A DNA stretch of 46,783 nt, taken from assembly GCA_030685025.1 (NCBI GenBank), contig JAUXWC010000164.1, forward strand, positions 1 through 46,783, written 5' to 3'. Below the pieces are notes generated by a model. It saw only the letters and a program-made list of their open reading frames with translations, was not told the origin of the DNA and searched no databases. This DNA comes from Rhodoferax sp. Its GTDB lineage: Bacteria; Pseudomonadota; Gammaproteobacteria; Burkholderiales; Burkholderiaceae_C. Shown here piece after piece: positions 39,853 to 46,783 of this stretch (position 1 is its first letter; each line of letters opens with the position of its first letter). Both the position numbers and the translations under genes were made by a program.

Positions 39853-39880
39853 GCGCAAGCAGCTATTAAAACAAGAGCAA
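39853..39880 (+). repeat. Leader repeat GCGCAAG-AGCTAT, copy 2
   Basis: GCGCAAGCAGCTATTAAAA followed by AGCAA, upstream of the primase-helicase gene. It matches copy 1 at most positions. At 39880 it leads into a 9-codon ORF (MNEAWQPQN) that overlaps the primase start in another frame and could be a leader peptide. Confidence 0.45.
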
Positions 39881-39890
39881 TGAACGAAGC

Positions 39891-42791
39891 ATGGCAACCT
39901 CAAAATTGAAGATCAACGGGCAGGACGCTTCGACCTTCCTGAACAACAACATCGAATGCGATGACCTGGCGGCGAAGCTGCAGATGGTGCAGATCGGCGG
40001 CAAAAAGGGTAATTGGCGCAGCCCGCGGCGCGAGGACGCCAGCCCTTCGGTGACGATGTACCCGGCGAAGGGGGGCAAAAGCTCAAGCTTTTACGACCAC
40101 ACGGACAAGGTGGGCGGGGGGCCGATTGACTTGATGATTTACAACGCCGGAGGTCCGGGCTCGATGAGCTTTGTGGACGCGGTGATGGAGCTGTGCCGCA
40201 TGTATGGCTTTGCGCTGGACAAGCAGCAGCGGGACCCGGATGCGCCGGTGCCGAAACAGTCGCTGGTGGAGTTCATTTCGGAAAAGTGCCTGCAGGCGGT
40301 GCGCGACGATGACGGCCGTGCGGAGTTGCTGAACTACCTGGAGGGCCGGGGCATCACCCGCGATGTGCTGCAGCACGCCCTGAACAAGAAAACGCTGGGC
40401 ATGAACACCTACTGCAGCGAGCGCTTCAAACTCGGTGAGGTGGGTTACGGCGGGCTGGCTGCGGCCTTCATCGTGCGGCACCACATCAGCACCATGCCGG
40501 TGGCGCTGGAGCTGCGCTACTTTGAACCGACCATCAATGGCGGGCAGAAAAGCGGAAGCCAGGGCGAGAAAAAGGGGCACCCGTGGTGCATGGACTGGCG
40601 GCGGGTGCAGGAGGCGCGCACGGTGTATGTGGTGGAGAGCTGCATCAACGCGCTGAGCATCGAGAGCTGCGCCATGCCGTACACGGCGTCCATCGCTGTG
40701 CGCGGTGCCGGCAACGTGGAGAACATCGACTGGTCCTTCCTGCGGGGTAAACAGGTGGTGGGCTGCTTTGACAACGACAAGCCGAAGAAGGACGGTGGCA
40801 AAGCGGGCTACAGCACGGGCCTGATGGCTGGCTGGCGGCTGCATGAGCTGCTGACGGCGCTGGACATCAGCTGCCTGCTGGTGGACCAGGCAGGCTGGAT
40901 GGGGCGGCCGGGCGCGACGCCGCCGGAGGAGCCGATCAACGATATCAATGACTTCCTGCAGGCGCGAGGCCTGGACGAAACGCGGGCGGCGCTGAAGCTG
41001 CTGGAGCCGTGGATGGTGCCGGGCCTGCCGCCGGTGAGCGTGCCGCAGATGAGCAAGCCGCGTCTGTGGCTGCCGTCGAATGACGTGTGGGCGTACAGCC
41101 GGTACCGGACGATGGTGGACTTCACCAGGATCATCAAGGCGGAAAAAGCGGCAGAGAACCCTGGCGATGAGCCGAAGCTGGAGTTTGGCGACGTGGCGGG
41201 CTTCAGGATATCGGCGATCAGCCGGGTGCGGATCGCCAGCCCGACTTCGACCATGACGGGCGACGTGGACCACAGCCCGACCACTGTGTTTGCCTTGAGC
41301 GTGCAGACGGCCAGGCACGGACCGCAGCTGCAGCGCCGGGTGGTGGACGATGAGAAGCTGCACAACCTGGACGTTTGGAAGAAGCTGGGCCCGGTGTATG
41401 CGCCGACGCAGTTCAGCCGGATGGTGAACATCTGGGAGCGGGCGGCGAGCATTGGTGCGCGGGAGGCGATTAACTTTGTGGGGGTGGCCTGGCGCGACGG
41501 CCGCACGGTGGTGAACGAGGGGCCTGACTGCTTTTTTGCGGACCCGCGGCAACAGTGCCCATACAGTGGCCTGACCTTTCCGAGCGGGCAGGCGCAGGAC
41601 GCGCGGGAGGTGGTGGATCTGTTTCAGAACACGTTCAAGAGCAACGCGGCCGCGATCATCCTGGTGTGGGCGCTGGGTGCGCACCTGAAGGCCTTTCTGG
41701 GCTACTGGCCGCACTTTGTGATGCAGGCCGAAAAGGGCACGGGTAAGACGACGCTGACGAAGCGGGTGGAGCGCGCGGTGGCCATGACGATGTTCAGCCG
41801 GCAGACGCTGGGCAGCGAGTTCCGCCAGTTGACGTCGATCAGCTACACCAGCCACCCGGTAGGCTGGGAGGAAATATCTGCCGGCAAGCAGGACACGATC
41901 AACAAGGCGGTGGCGAACCTGCAGGAGTCGTACATGTACAGCCACACTCGCCGCGGGGCGGAGTTGATGGACTTTCTGCTGTGTGCGCCGGTGCTGCTGG
42001 CCGGTGAGGACGTGCCGGTCAAGAGCCTGCAGGGCAAGGTGGTGCGGACCGAGCTGACGAAGGCGGGCCGGGGCAAGTTGATCCCGGAGAACATGCCGGT
42101 GTTTCCGGTGAAGCAGTGGCTGCAGTTTCTGGCCAGCAGGCGCAAGGAAGACGTGATGCAGCAGCAGGCGGATCTGACCGAGCAGCTGGCCAACAACTGC
42201 CTTGCCAAGCGGGAGGACGCCGGCGCGGAGCGCATGGTGGCCAACTACGCGGCCCTGGGGCTGGGCTGGCACCTGCTGTGCGAGTTTGCGGACATTCCGG
42301 TGGACCAGGGCCGCTTCATGGGCGACCTGACGGCCGTGATGAACAAGCACATCAGCGAGAGCGAGAGCGACCGCCAGCCTTGGGCGTGGATCGTGGAGAA
42401 GATCCTCAGCGAGATCGCGTCGCGCAAGTTCGATCGGCCGTTCAAGTTCGACACCGAGGATGGCCAGGCTGTGCTGTGCCTGCGCACGTCGCACGTCATG
42501 GACCACATCAGCCAGGCGCCGTATATGCGGGAGTTCTGGGACGGCCTGCCGGTCAAGACGGCCCAGGTGTTCAAGAAGCAGCTGATGGCGGCCGGCGTGC
42601 TGCTGGAGGAGGACGGCAAGGCCATCGAGGTGGAGCGCACGGTACGAGGCGCACGGGTGGCGCACATGGTGTGCCTGTCGATCGAGAAGCTGGAGCAGTT
42701 CGGGCTTTACGCGGTGGTGCCGGCAGAGCGGGACTATTCGCGGGTGCCGGACCTGCCACCGGCCCCTACAGGCTTCGGGATGGACGACTGA
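39891..42791 (+). CDS. Primase-helicase (Toprim + ATPase) replication protein
   Basis: Encodes 966 residues. The N-terminus resembles the primase entry domain but lacks clear CHC2 zinc Cys. A Toprim domain is seen at about 244-300, with the Glu in YVVES (~246-250) and the DxD in CFDNDK (~292-296). A linker follows. The C-terminal half is an ATPase with Walker A AEKGTGKTT (about 612-620) and a later LAGEDVPV segment. Together they should start and unwind phage DNA. It stands directly beside the TCCACG repeat region, which could be its origin. ATG 39891 lacks a strong ribosome-binding site. Confidence 0.88.
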   Translation: MATSKLKINGQDASTFLNNNIECDDLAAKLQMVQIGGKKGNWRSPRREDASPSVTMYPAKGGKSSSFYDHTDKVGGGPIDLMIYNAGGPGSMSFVDAVMELCRMYGFALDKQQRDPDAPVPKQSLVEFISEKCLQAVRDDDGRAELLNYLEGRGITRDVLQHALNKKTLGMNTYCSERFKLGEVGYGGLAAAFIVRHHISTMPVALELRYFEPTINGGQKSGSQGEKKGHPWCMDWRRVQEARTVYVVESCINALSIESCAMPYTASIAVRGAGNVENIDWSFLRGKQVVGCFDNDKPKKDGGKAGYSTGLMAGWRLHELLTALDISCLLVDQAGWMGRPGATPPEEPINDINDFLQARGLDETRAALKLLEPWMVPGLPPVSVPQMSKPRLWLPSNDVWAYSRYRTMVDFTRIIKAEKAAENPGDEPKLEFGDVAGFRISAISRVRIASPTSTMTGDVDHSPTTVFALSVQTARHGPQLQRRVVDDEKLHNLDVWKKLGPVYAPTQFSRMVNIWERAASIGAREAINFVGVAWRDGRTVVNEGPDCFFADPRQQCPYSGLTFPSGQAQDAREVVDLFQNTFKSNAAAIILVWALGAHLKAFLGYWPHFVMQAEKGTGKTTLTKRVERAVAMTMFSRQTLGSEFRQLTSISYTSHPVGWEEISAGKQDTINKAVANLQESYMYSHTRRGAELMDFLLCAPVLLAGEDVPVKSLQGKVVRTELTKAGRGKLIPENMPVFPVKQWLQFLASRRKEDVMQQQADLTEQLANNCLAKREDAGAERMVANYAALGLGWHLLCEFADIPVDQGRFMGDLTAVMNKHISESESDRQPWAWIVEKILSEIASRKFDRPFKFDTEDGQAVLCLRTSHVMDHISQAPYMREFWDGLPVKTAQVFKKQLMAAGVLLEEDGKAIEVERTVRGARVAHMVCLSIEKLEQFGLYAVVPAERDYSRVPDLPPAPTGFGMDD

Positions 42792-43434
42792 TGGCCACCA
42801 CCCCCCGCACCCCCCATTTTTCGAGGCTCCAGCGCCGCCAGGCGCAACCTGTTATCCGCGCAGCGGCTGATCAGCATTCATGCGGTCAGTGCATCAATGC
42901 CTGCCTGCTCCCCCCGCCCCCCCACGTTGAAGGGGCTCCGCCGCAAATGGGAAAAGCCTGGAAAGAAGGGGGGTGCCGCGATAGCTTTTCTTCATCTGGA
43001 CGGCAGGGACAGCCGCTAAAACCCGTGGATGGATGTATCTGTAACTATGTTTCATCAGATTCGACTAAGCGCCGCGCCGAGTTCGCAATAACTGGACTTC
43101 CACGGTTTGCGCCTTTCCTTCCACGTTTTGGCCTCAATCTTCCACGTCAGCCAATATGTCAAACCGCGCCCCTTTTTCTATCTATCTATCTTTTTTTAGA
43201 GAGAGAGGAAGGAAAAGGAGGGGGAAGCGCAGCGCGCAGGCGATCCACGGATCGTGAAAATCGGCCAAATGTGTATCCACGGAAATTTCGTGTATCCACG
43301 GGTTTTTTGTGGATGCCCAGGCAGGCCGCAGCCCAATGCTGGCGCGGGTTGCAGCCCTTTTTTGAGGCCATCCACGAATCCACGGGTGGAAATGCCCTAG
43401 GGAGTGCCGCGGCGCCGGCGCCGGAGGTTCGGAC
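42792..43434 (+). other. Non-coding stretch with putative iteron-type replication origin
   Basis: No convincing gene lies in these ~640 bases. An open frame from ATG 42791 to 43438 has poor protein character. The right two thirds hold at least nine TCCACG-type motifs: TTCCACG at 43098, 43119 and 43140; ATCCACG at 43243, 43275, 43294, 43370 and 43378; and inverted copies at 43024-43030 and 43307-43314. Some (TATCCACGG) are near the DnaA box. Between them lie TCTA repeats and a polypyrimidine-polypurine tract at 43171-43224 that would melt or bend easily. Confidence 0.6.
43098..43160 (+). repeat. Three 21-bp direct repeats (iterons)
   Basis: TTCCACG begins at 43098, 43119 and 43140, exactly 21 bases apart, each unit ending in C. 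Units 1 and 2 share most bases (TTCCACG, TTTG, CCT); unit 3 is more divergent. Twenty-one bases are two helical turns, so a protein would bind one face of the DNA. Confidence 0.75.
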
Positions 43435-44478
43435 GTGACTGAAGCCGACTCCAGAACCCCGAAAAACTTCACGCTGATTGATGACTGGCTGCAGTGGTTG
43501 CGGCACGGACGCAACCGCAGCGCCCGCACGATCGAGATATACAGCCTGGCCATGAAGCGCCTGCAGGAGTTCATGCCTGGTAGGCCGCTGCTGGAATACA
43601 CCGAGGTGGAGCTGCAGGCGTTCTGCGGCTTGTGGTTGCACAACAAAGGCATCGTGGCCAAGGGGCGCGTGCCCTACATCAGCGCGGTGAAGGGCTTTTA
43701 CAAATGGGCTGTGTCGGCCGGCCACACGAAGCGGCACCTGGCCTCGGGCATCGAGCAGCCGAAAACCGGCCGCAAGCTGCCAAACCTGATCACGCTGGCC
43801 AACGCCGAAAAGCTGATGTGGGGCCCGGACCTGGACTCGTTCATTGGCATTCGGGACGCGGCGATGATGGCGCTGCTGATGGGTTGCGGCTTTCGGGTCG
43901 GTGGACTGGTTGCGCTCAATGAAAGCAGCCTGGCCATGACACAGGTGGGCAAGGAACCGCGCATGGTGGTGAAGGTCACCGAGAAGGGCGGGAAGGAGCG
44001 CCTGGTGCCGGTGCCAAAAGAGGCTGAGATGCTGCTGCGCGTTTACCTGGCCCACGAGGACCTGGTTGATATCGACCGCGATATCCCGACCAAAGCCGGT
44101 ATGCCCCAGGACAAGGTGCTATTTGTGTCGGTGCGATCCACCCAGGTGACGGCCGATCTGCACCGAGGCGAGCGCCGGCGCCTGACCAGGAAGGCCGTGC
44201 ACGACATGCTGCAGAAATACGGCCGCAGGCTGGGCATCCCCAAGGACCAGCTGCACCCCCATGCCCTGCGCCACCTGTATGGCACCGAGCTGGTGGAAGA
44301 GGATGTGCACATGGAATCCGTGCAGGGCTTGATGGGCCATGCCGATGTGAAGACCACATTCCTGTATGTCCACCTGGCTGCGCGCCGCAAGTTCGGTGAC
44401 GTCGACAAGGCCTCGCCCCTGGCCAAGATCAATACGCCTGTGTCCGAGCTGCTCCGCCGCTTGCCGCCACAGACCTGA
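43435..44478 (+). CDS. Tyrosine recombinase (XerC/D-type integrase)
   Basis: Encodes 347 residues from GTG 43435. A SAM-like core-binding domain (~12-105) is followed by the catalytic domain with R154 (GCGFRVGG), a Lys in EKGGKERLVPV (about 184-188), H276 and R279 (HALRH), H302 (MGHADVKTT) and Y311 (FLYVH). All active residues are present, so it should be active. Form and motifs are Xer-like. It may resolve phage dimers, or act in integration. It is about 2 kb from the tRNA end. Confidence 0.9.
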   Translation: MTEADSRTPKNFTLIDDWLQWLRHGRNRSARTIEIYSLAMKRLQEFMPGRPLLEYTEVELQAFCGLWLHNKGIVAKGRVPYISAVKGFYKWAVSAGHTKRHLASGIEQPKTGRKLPNLITLANAEKLMWGPDLDSFIGIRDAAMMALLMGCGFRVGGLVALNESSLAMTQVGKEPRMVVKVTEKGGKERLVPVPKEAEMLLRVYLAHEDLVDIDRDIPTKAGMPQDKVLFVSVRSTQVTADLHRGERRRLTRKAVHDMLQKYGRRLGIPKDQLHPHALRHLYGTELVEEDVHMESVQGLMGHADVKTTFLYVHLAARRKFGDVDKASPLAKINTPVSELLRRLPPQT

Positions 44479-44650
44479 TTCACCCCTTCACCCTTTAAGC
44501 ACCATGCGACCCAAACATGCACCCGAACTGCCAGCACAGTTACGCAAGGCCTATTCCCGAACCATGGAGACACGCGGGATGCGGCGTCAGCTGGTGATCT
44601 CGCAGGTTCCCGCAATGTGTAACAGGAACGGGCAAACTCTCACGCCCTGG

Positions 44651-44736
44651 TCACTGCGCAGTCTGGTGAAGTGCGCAGTGATGCGTGCTGCTGTCAGAGG
44701 GAGGACTGGCCATGGCAACGCATGAAGTGCGCAGTG
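44651..44736 (+). promoter_or_regulatory. Inverted and direct repeats at the start of the accessory gene
   Basis: A perfect 10-bp inverted repeat TCACTGCGCA (44651-44660) / TGCGCAGTGA (44672-44681) lies upstream of ATG 44712. A 14-base direct repeat TGAAGTGCGCAGTG occurs at 44667-44680 and 44723-44736, the second inside the gene. This looks like an operator with three half-sites that may control the accessory gene and the serine recombinase. The remaining 44479-44650 holds no clear gene. Confidence 0.6.
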
Positions 44737-45215
44737 GGACAGCTGCAGGCGCTGGCCTGGCTGCGCTGGAGGGGGCCACGGAGCCCGGGGTGGGGGCTCG
44801 GCAGGGCGACCTGTTCACGCCCGAGGGGGGGGGTGGGTACCTGAATGAATGCGCTACTTCAAAACTTCTGGAAGGGGCAAAAATTCGCGAACTCGCGGAC
44901 ATGGGTTTGCCAGCCATCTGGATTCGCATCGCCGAAGCGATCGGCTATGACCACTTCTTGGAGATGTGGCGCATCTTGGATACCGCGGCTGAGCTGCGCG
45001 AAATTCGCCGTTCGGAAAATGAGTCGATGATCGAGGTGCAGCTGCGGCGCTACAGCAGCTTCAGGCGCTTCCAGCGCAACCGGTGGGTGGAGGAGCTGGC
45101 GCGCAACCACTTGCCACCTGCCGTGATTCAAAAGGCTGTCAAGGATCGCCTTGGTGAAAAACTGGATCGTTCTCACATACGAAAACTAGCGCGCCGTGGC
45201 AGGATGCCGCGATGA
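44712..45215 (+). CDS. Accessory protein coupled to the serine recombinase
   Basis: Encodes 167 residues from ATG 44712 with GGGAGG upstream. The first ~55 residues are Gly/Ala-rich. The rest is helical and basic, with a likely HTH-type pattern (KIRELADMGLPAIWIRIAEAIGYDHFLEMWRI) and a basic end (LGEKLDRSHIRKLARRGRMPR). It overlaps the recombinase gene by ATGA, so they are made together. It could be a regulator, a DNA-bending protein, or a directionality factor; none can be proved from sequence. Confidence 0.65.
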   Translation: MATHEVRSGTAAGAGLAALEGATEPGVGARQGDLFTPEGGGGYLNECATSKLLEGAKIRELADMGLPAIWIRIAEAIGYDHFLEMWRILDTAAELREIRRSENESMIEVQLRRYSSFRRFQRNRWVEELARNHLPPAVIQKAVKDRLGEKLDRSHIRKLARRGRMPR

Positions 45216-46780
45216 AGAGGGCCGTCATCTATGCGCGAGTGAGCAGCAAGCGCCAGGCGGCTGAGGGTCTGCCAATCGACAGCCAGCTCGACCAATGCCG
45301 AGCCAAGGCAGAGGCCATGGGCGCGGAGGTGTTGCGCGAGTTCGTTGACGGCGGTATCTCTGGCACGACCGACCGCCGCCCAGGCTTCCAAGGCGCGATT
45401 AACTTTTGCTCGTTGATGGACGTGGACTACTTCATCACCTGGTCCAGCAGCCGATTTGCGCGCAATCTGGTGGACGCTGCCCGATACAAGCTATTGCTGC
45501 AAACCTCCCGCACGCGCCTGGTGTATGTCACCGGTGACGTGGACACCACCACCGACGACGGGTGGCTGATGGACGGCTTCAACGCCTTGCTCGATGAAAA
45601 TTATTCAAGGCGCGTGGGCACCGACACCCGGCGCTCGATGCTCAAGGCCGCGCGTGATGGCTATTTCATGGGCGGGCGCGTGCCCTTTGGCTACGTCGCA
45701 CAAATGGACGGCAAACGGAGGCGGCTTGCAATTCAACCTGACGAAGCGGAGCTGGTGCGGCGGATATACGAACTTTCCATGCACGGCGCCGGCATGAAAG
45801 TCATTGCCCTGCAGCTGAACGACGCCGGCCAGCTCAACCGCGGGCAGCGCTGGGCAAAAAACACGCTCAACTTTATGCTGACCAGCGAGATATACACAGG
45901 CGTGAGCATCTTCAACAGGGTCAGGAACCGCGTGCCCAATCCAGAAGAGCTGTGGATCCGCGTAAACAGTCACCCGGCAATCATCGAAAGCAAGGATTTT
46001 GAGCGGGTGCAGGCCTGCCTGGATAGCCGTCGGCCAGAGCGCACAGGCGGTACCGCCAGGGCGGAGGGCGTTTTTGCTGGGCTGCTGCGCTGCGGGGGGT
46101 GTGGCGGTGCCCTGACGATGACAAACGGCACTGGCCGGGACGGAACAAGGCACCATTACTACGCCTGCTGCACTCACATGCGCGGAAAGGTTAAATGCGC
46201 CTTCAAGAACGTCCGTGTGGACGTTTTCGACCCATGGCTGATCTCGGAGCTCCTGGACAAGGTGCTGACGCCAGTGACCGTCCAAAACGTGATCCATCAG
46301 GTGATGACGTTGAGCGACAGCTGGAAAAAGGACCGAAAAACCCGCCGTGAAGCCATGGTGAAGGAGCTGCGAGCCGCCGAAGCTAAACGCGGCAATCTTT
46401 ACAGCGTGTTGGAGATGATGGGCATGGGCGCCCCCAACCTTGCAGATCTGGGGCCTCGGCTGCGCGAATTAAATGATCAGGTCCGGCAGATCGAGCTGAG
46501 CCTAGGGAAACTCGAGGAAGAAGCGGACGGTCCTGCAGAGGTCCAGGGTTGTGACGCTTGGGAAGTTGCCGGCATGTTGCGCGGTCTGGTCCAGGATTGC
46601 GGCGATCCCAGGAAACAGCGCACCTTCATGGGCTCGTTCATAGAAAAAGCCACCGTATCGGGAGACGCGGTGGCTGTCGAATACAACGAGGGCCGAATGA
46701 TGAGCCTGGGCAGCTCGACGGTTCGCAGTGAAGGTAAATGGCTCCTCAACCTGGGCTCGAACCAGGGACCTACGGATTAA
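45212..46780 (+). CDS. Large serine recombinase, likely integrase
   Basis: Encodes 522 residues. The catalytic domain starts IYARVSSKRQ with the nucleophile at S11 or S12 and conserved Arg residues (SSRFARN). A recombinase domain follows (~155-270; GGRVPFGY...), then a zinc ribbon with CGGCGG (about 294-299) and CC (about 315), and a coiled-coil stretch (~370-440). The last 13 codons lie in the tRNA-Asn gene and the stop is in its anticodon arm. By position it is the best candidate integrase. Use of a tRNA by a serine enzyme is uncommon. Confidence 0.92.
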   Translation: MKRAVIYARVSSKRQAAEGLPIDSQLDQCRAKAEAMGAEVLREFVDGGISGTTDRRPGFQGAINFCSLMDVDYFITWSSSRFARNLVDAARYKLLLQTSRTRLVYVTGDVDTTTDDGWLMDGFNALLDENYSRRVGTDTRRSMLKAARDGYFMGGRVPFGYVAQMDGKRRRLAIQPDEAELVRRIYELSMHGAGMKVIALQLNDAGQLNRGQRWAKNTLNFMLTSEIYTGVSIFNRVRNRVPNPEELWIRVNSHPAIIESKDFERVQACLDSRRPERTGGTARAEGVFAGLLRCGGCGGALTMTNGTGRDGTRHHYYACCTHMRGKVKCAFKNVRVDVFDPWLISELLDKVLTPVTVQNVIHQVMTLSDSWKKDRKTRREAMVKELRAAEAKRGNLYSVLEMMGMGAPNLADLGPRLRELNDQVRQIELSLGKLEEEADGPAEVQGCDAWEVAGMLRGLVQDCGDPRKQRTFMGSFIEKATVSGDAVAVEYNEGRMMSLGSSTVRSEGKWLLNLGSNQGPTD

Positions 46781-46783
46781 CAG
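46739..46783 (-). tRNA. tRNA-Asn(GUU), 3' part only (attachment site)
   Basis: Read on the minus strand, the 45 bases give an anticodon loop CTGTTAA (anticodon GTT), its 3' stem strand, a 5-base variable loop, a T arm CCTGG-TTCGAGC-CCAGG, the acceptor strand TTGAGGA, discriminator G and CCA. The 5' half would lie beyond the window. The phage end lies in the 3' half of a tRNA, as is common for attachment sites. Confidence 0.9.

Noticed and set aside
40083-42665. Very long minus-strand open frame (860 codons) opposite the primase-helicase
   Set aside because: It is the antisense shadow of a GC-rich gene with biased third positions. Composition is dominated by Arg, His and Leu, with no motif.
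43178-43192. TCTA repeats as a CRISPR-like or microsatellite locus
   Set aside because: Only a few units are present, with no spacers. It is better explained as part of the easily melted origin region.
42791-43438. Open frame of 215 codons after the primase
   Set aside because: The start overlaps the primase stop, which is suggestive, and the first part has some Cys. The rest reads across TCTA repeats, purine tracts and TCCACG iterons, giving low-complexity protein. A short real gene at its beginning cannot be excluded.
44504-44725. Possible 73-residue basic ORF between the tyrosine recombinase and the accessory gene
   Set aside because: It has no good ribosome-binding site and runs over the repeated operator-like sequence and the start of the accessory gene.

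Overview
The window looks like one essentially complete temperate siphovirus (prophage) of a GC-rich betaproteobacterium, most likely a member of the Burkholderiales/Comamonadaceae. The host call is an inference. It rests on base composition, on codon use, and on the right edge, which is the 3' half of a tRNA-Asn(GUU) gene on the minus strand with betaproteobacterial features. Nearly every gene is on the + strand and most neighbours overlap by 1-8 bases (ATGA-type coupling). Only two genes, near 29.6-30.3 kb, are on the minus strand. The window stops in the tRNA anticodon loop and no second copy of the tRNA end is visible at the left edge. It may therefore be a phage unit cut between its attachment sites.

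Layout. 1-6.6 kb is packaging and head start: a structured leader ending in a terminator, a small membrane protein, small and large terminase, portal, a DUF6527 protein, a Mu gpF/SPP1 gp7-like head morphogenesis protein and small genes. 6.65-11.5 kb is an insert between head genes bounded by terminators: RadC, an N6-methylase-like protein, a sliding-clamp (DnaN-like) homologue with a long Lys/Pro/Ala tail, a small HTH protein, a PAPS-reductase-like PP-loop protein and two hypotheticals. The radC and clamp genes share a near-identical hairpin leader. 11.6-18.1 kb holds a protease-scaffold-major capsid fusion, head-tail joining proteins, and a lysis set (amidase, two holin-like proteins) placed before the tail genes. 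18.1-29.6 kb is a lambda-like tail module: tube, G/GT chaperones made by a -1 frameshift, tape measure, M/L/K-like proteins, J, a fibre, and two proteins after it.

29.6-31.2 kb is a control region with two divergent ribbon-helix-helix repressors around a palindromic operator, followed by a CII-like regulator. 31.2-39.9 kb is an early/accessory run of small genes. It includes a tyrosine recombinase catalytic domain on its own, an HNH nuclease, a J-domain protein, a DUF5131 (Gp37/Gp68) protein, a MazG-like protein and an ASCH protein. 39.9-42.8 kb encodes a primase-helicase, followed by a non-coding stretch rich in TCCACG repeats that looks like an iteron origin. 43.4-46.8 kb has a full tyrosine recombinase, an accessory DNA-binding-like protein, and a large serine recombinase whose last codons run into the tRNA-Asn gene.

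How it fits together. The serine recombinase beside the tRNA is the best candidate integrase. The primase-helicase and iteron region would start replication. The RHH pair and CII-like protein would set lysis against lysogeny, since no lambda CI-type repressor was found. The late genes are cut by several strong terminators, which suggests either antitermination or separate promoters. All functions are read from sequence patterns and family knowledge; no database search was run.
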